From Limanda limanda (taxonomy: Eukaryota; Chordata; Actinopteri; Pleuronectiformes; Pleuronectidae), in contig NC_083638.1 of assembly GCF_963576545.1 (NCBI RefSeq), positions 21,479,590-21,543,589 on the forward strand: a stretch of DNA of 64,000 nt, read 5' to 3'. Under the pieces are notes generated by a model. That model saw only the letters and a program-made list of their open reading frames with translations, was not told where the DNA came from and did no database searches. Of the stretch, positions 61,640 through 64,000 are shown one piece after another (within the stretch, counting starts at the first letter, position 1; every line of letters starts with the position of its first letter). The position numbers and the translations under genes were made by a program.

Positions 61640-62342
61640 CTAATGGATGAAGGGCATGCGCTCCTTGCTGTCGTTATCCCCCTCCGGCTCCTCTTCTTCC
61701 TCTCCTGCTTCACTGGTCTCTGTGCTGTCGCTAGCCATCTACATTACAGATAAAAATACAATCCGACTCTCATTAGGTGTATTACCGAGCTGCACCGAGA
61801 GGAGAACAGAGGGGGAACGTAGATGTGAGCAGACACGTGGAGCTGCAGTGTAGTACAAAATGTGCTCTTGGCTAATGGGCAGCTGTATAATATGGCTACA
61901 ATATGAGCATGTCTATGGATCTAATGGCTTTGCTAGGTTTAATGTTGAGATCACCATGGAAACGAGGGCGGTAGAACAGGAGGAAATCCCACTCACTGCC
62001 TCCATGTGACCATGACTGGACCTGAAACTGCATCACAAATGTCAAACTGAACTATTACTCTACCAAAAATAGCACACTGCAATTCAGCCAGCTAATTAAC
62101 CACGGATATTAAGATCATTCATCTCGTCTTTTTCCTAAAAATCCTTTCCACCACAGATCTTCTTAAAGGACCAGTGTGTGGGATTTAGTGATTAAGTGAT
62201 CTAGATGTTGAAGATTTTAGAATTCAAACAACTGTCAATTTAAAATGATTGTTGTTACCAGAGGAGTGGGCGACTTCTCCACATCCAGGATGAGTTTCCC
62301 AATGTTTCCTCTGTCGTGAATTCTCTGCATGGCTTCTTTTAC
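61640..62342 (-). CDS. vat1l: VAT1-like protein, last two coding exons (5' part off window)
   Basis: Exon 62342-62259 (84 nt) reads VKEAMQRIHDRGNIGKLILD then VEKSPTPL. Exon 61738-61640 (99 nt) reads MASDSTETSEAGEEEEEPEG then DNDSKERMPFIH and TAG. The splice is GT-AG, phase 0. This is the C-terminal end of VAT1L (synaptic vesicle membrane protein VAT-1 homolog-like), a zinc-independent quinone oxidoreductase-like member of the medium-chain dehydrogenase family. The first exon is the end of the Rossmann/catalytic fold (the NIGKLIL strand), and the last is an acidic tail almost identical to that of human VAT1L. The internal Met after the acceptor is not a start. Upstream exons lie beyond 64,000. 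Confidence 0.93.
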
Positions 62343-64000
62343 CTGAGGATAGAACACAATAGTTAAGTTACCGTCAGCAAGCTGAATTTGCACATATCAC
62401 TAGAACAATCTCATTTAATAGGCTACTTACTCTTTTAACCTTTAAAAATAGCAGACAAATTTGAACTACAAAATTAAGAAACACAAATTAAAACTTAATT
62501 TGCTTCTCTTTCTCTGAAGTCAGTGTAGTTTATTTAAAGAATTAACTATTAACTATAGTTATCTATTTTGCCTTCCCTGTTCTGACACCCCTGCATCTAA
62601 GTATAATCTGGATCCTTTAATTGATAAACCAAAAGTGTCCATTGATCCCTGGAAACATTTTACATTTTTGTTACAAATTTTGTATTTAATGTATTAAAAA
62701 AAAGAAGACAGAATTAGGATTCCTCACAATTCAATTGAAAAACATCTTTCAACAATAAAGGCTTTCAAAGAGGGGTCTGCTATAAAAAGGAAAAAACTGT
62801 GAAATGATTCCCCACAAAAGAGACGTCTGCAACCATTTCCTGGTTATCACAGATGCAGGATCCCTTTTCTCAGAACAGCTTTAATCTTAACTCCCTCAGT
62901 GTGAGACTTTAACGGCCTTAATGTTGACTAAAAGATGCTGACTCATCCTGCTGGGCCACGGTTGAGCACCTCACTGCCTGCAATGATCCCAGCCAGTCTA
63001 TATTAAGCAGACAAGTACAAGACACTGCTTTATTTTAACTGTGACTGCAGGAACAATAAAGGTTGCATTTTGCATGGGAGACCCAATTAACCAGCTTTAG
63101 ACCGGTTTGATAGAATGGGATTGAATAACAAATAAAATGGCGTGGATAATAAATGTCTCAGATTCCTGGAGGACACAATACATTTGTGTTAAACCCTGAA
63201 ATAACTAATGATTTAATTATTCATAATAAAACCCAAATTGTCCTTCTGGAGTTTGTTTAATTTAGGAAGTAGATGAATGAATTAAAAATCTTCATAATAA
63301 TTGTAGTGAAGATTGAATAATAAAATGAAATGCAGCGTAAGATATAAATCTCTGCCCACTAGAAGCACTGTTTATCACTGTGTTGGGCTCATCATAATTT
63401 TCTCAACGCCCATCTCACAGAGTAATTACCAGACAAACTTTTTACACTGACATTACGTTGTCTATCTAAGTCAGAAAAACATCAAATTATGAATATCCTC
63501 AATGGGAGATTACATTAAATTAAGCAGTAATTATGTTTCTTTCAGAATTAAGAGAGTAAATATAAAGATGCATTTCCTCCGAATACGAGCGCTGCCATTT
63601 TGCACATTTAAGTCAGAGTCTGTGAAGTAGTGTTCGGGGGATGGAGCCACGTAGCGAGATCCCATCATTACACCCAATCGACCAATCGTGAGTCAGACTC
63701 AGCTGTCAATCATGGCATTTCAATTCGTTTTTATAACATCAAATAAATATTGGACATACGATATGATACACCAGTGTGATGAAAGCTACCCGAAATTAAA
63801 CCATCTTGAAAATACTTTATTGACATATACATGGAGGACGCAGGACTTATGAACTATACTGCAGCCAGCCACCAGATGGCGATCAAGATGCTTTGGCTTC
63901 TCTTTTGCATCATGTCTTCTAACAAAACTAGCAATGACTGACCCATCAATTCTGTTATATTGATATGGGACAGTCATGCCTGACATTTAATACAACAGAG
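62343..64000 (-). other. vat1l intron with common fish repeat fragments
   Basis: No coding exon is seen. The stretch 63,625-63,910 (gatggagccacgtagcgag... gtgagtcagactcagctgtcaat... ccagccaccagatggcgatcaaga) has the feel of a widespread fish interspersed repeat. A similar fragment, aaggaccagtgtgtgggatttagtg, lies at 62,166-62,190 in the intron before the last exon. Confidence 0.4.

Overview
The window is nuclear DNA from a ray-finned fish, most likely a percomorph teleost. It has vertebrate genes with short exons and GT-AG introns, AT-rich introns, many dinucleotide repeats, and several DNA transposons of fish type. Four complete or near-complete genes and the tail of a fifth can be read exon by exon. 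The first four have the same order as human chromosome 15q21.3: NEDD4, RFX7, TEX9, MNS1.

Layout, left to right. (1) 1-20,395, minus strand: nedd4, an E3 ubiquitin ligase. Twenty-one exons of the C2 form are visible, plus an alternative 442-codon first exon at 9,510-10,835. The 3' end, including the catalytic HECT C-lobe, lies off the left edge. (2) 20,400-26,180: the nedd4 promoter, an 0.8-kb minisatellite, then a 3.6-kb hAT transposon (21,927-25,553, perfect 8-bp target duplication) that carries the last two coding exons of a heme oxygenase 2 gene. (3) 28,750-43,300, minus strand: rfx7, nine coding exons and 1,427 codons, with an AT-AC (U12-type) intron inside the DNA-binding domain. (4) 44,799-50,395, plus strand: tex9, 11 exons and 390 codons, with an RFX X-box just upstream and a piggyBac-like element in intron 1. 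(5) 50,676-56,909, minus strand: mns1, 10 exons and 489 codons, convergent with tex9. Its intron 2 holds a 2-kb transposon-like element whose arms are two large inverted arrays of a 21-bp palindromic unit. (6) 58,060-59,640: a tandem array of 180-200-bp units separated by telomere-like GGGTTA spacers, interrupted by fish interspersed repeats. (7) 59,860-64,000, minus strand: the 3' UTR, last two coding exons and part of an intron of vat1l, which in human lies on 16q. The order therefore departs from the human one after mns1.

rfx7 encodes an RFX transcription factor. The neighbouring tex9 and mns1 are ciliary or sperm coiled-coil genes, and their promoters carry RFX-type X-box motifs. rfx7 and tex9 are divergent (1.5 kb between start codons). 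tex9 and mns1 converge with 280 bp between stop codons. All exon junctions listed were checked by hand for splice dinucleotides and reading-frame continuity. The summed CDS lengths of rfx7, tex9 and mns1 are multiples of three and close to those of the human proteins as I remember them.
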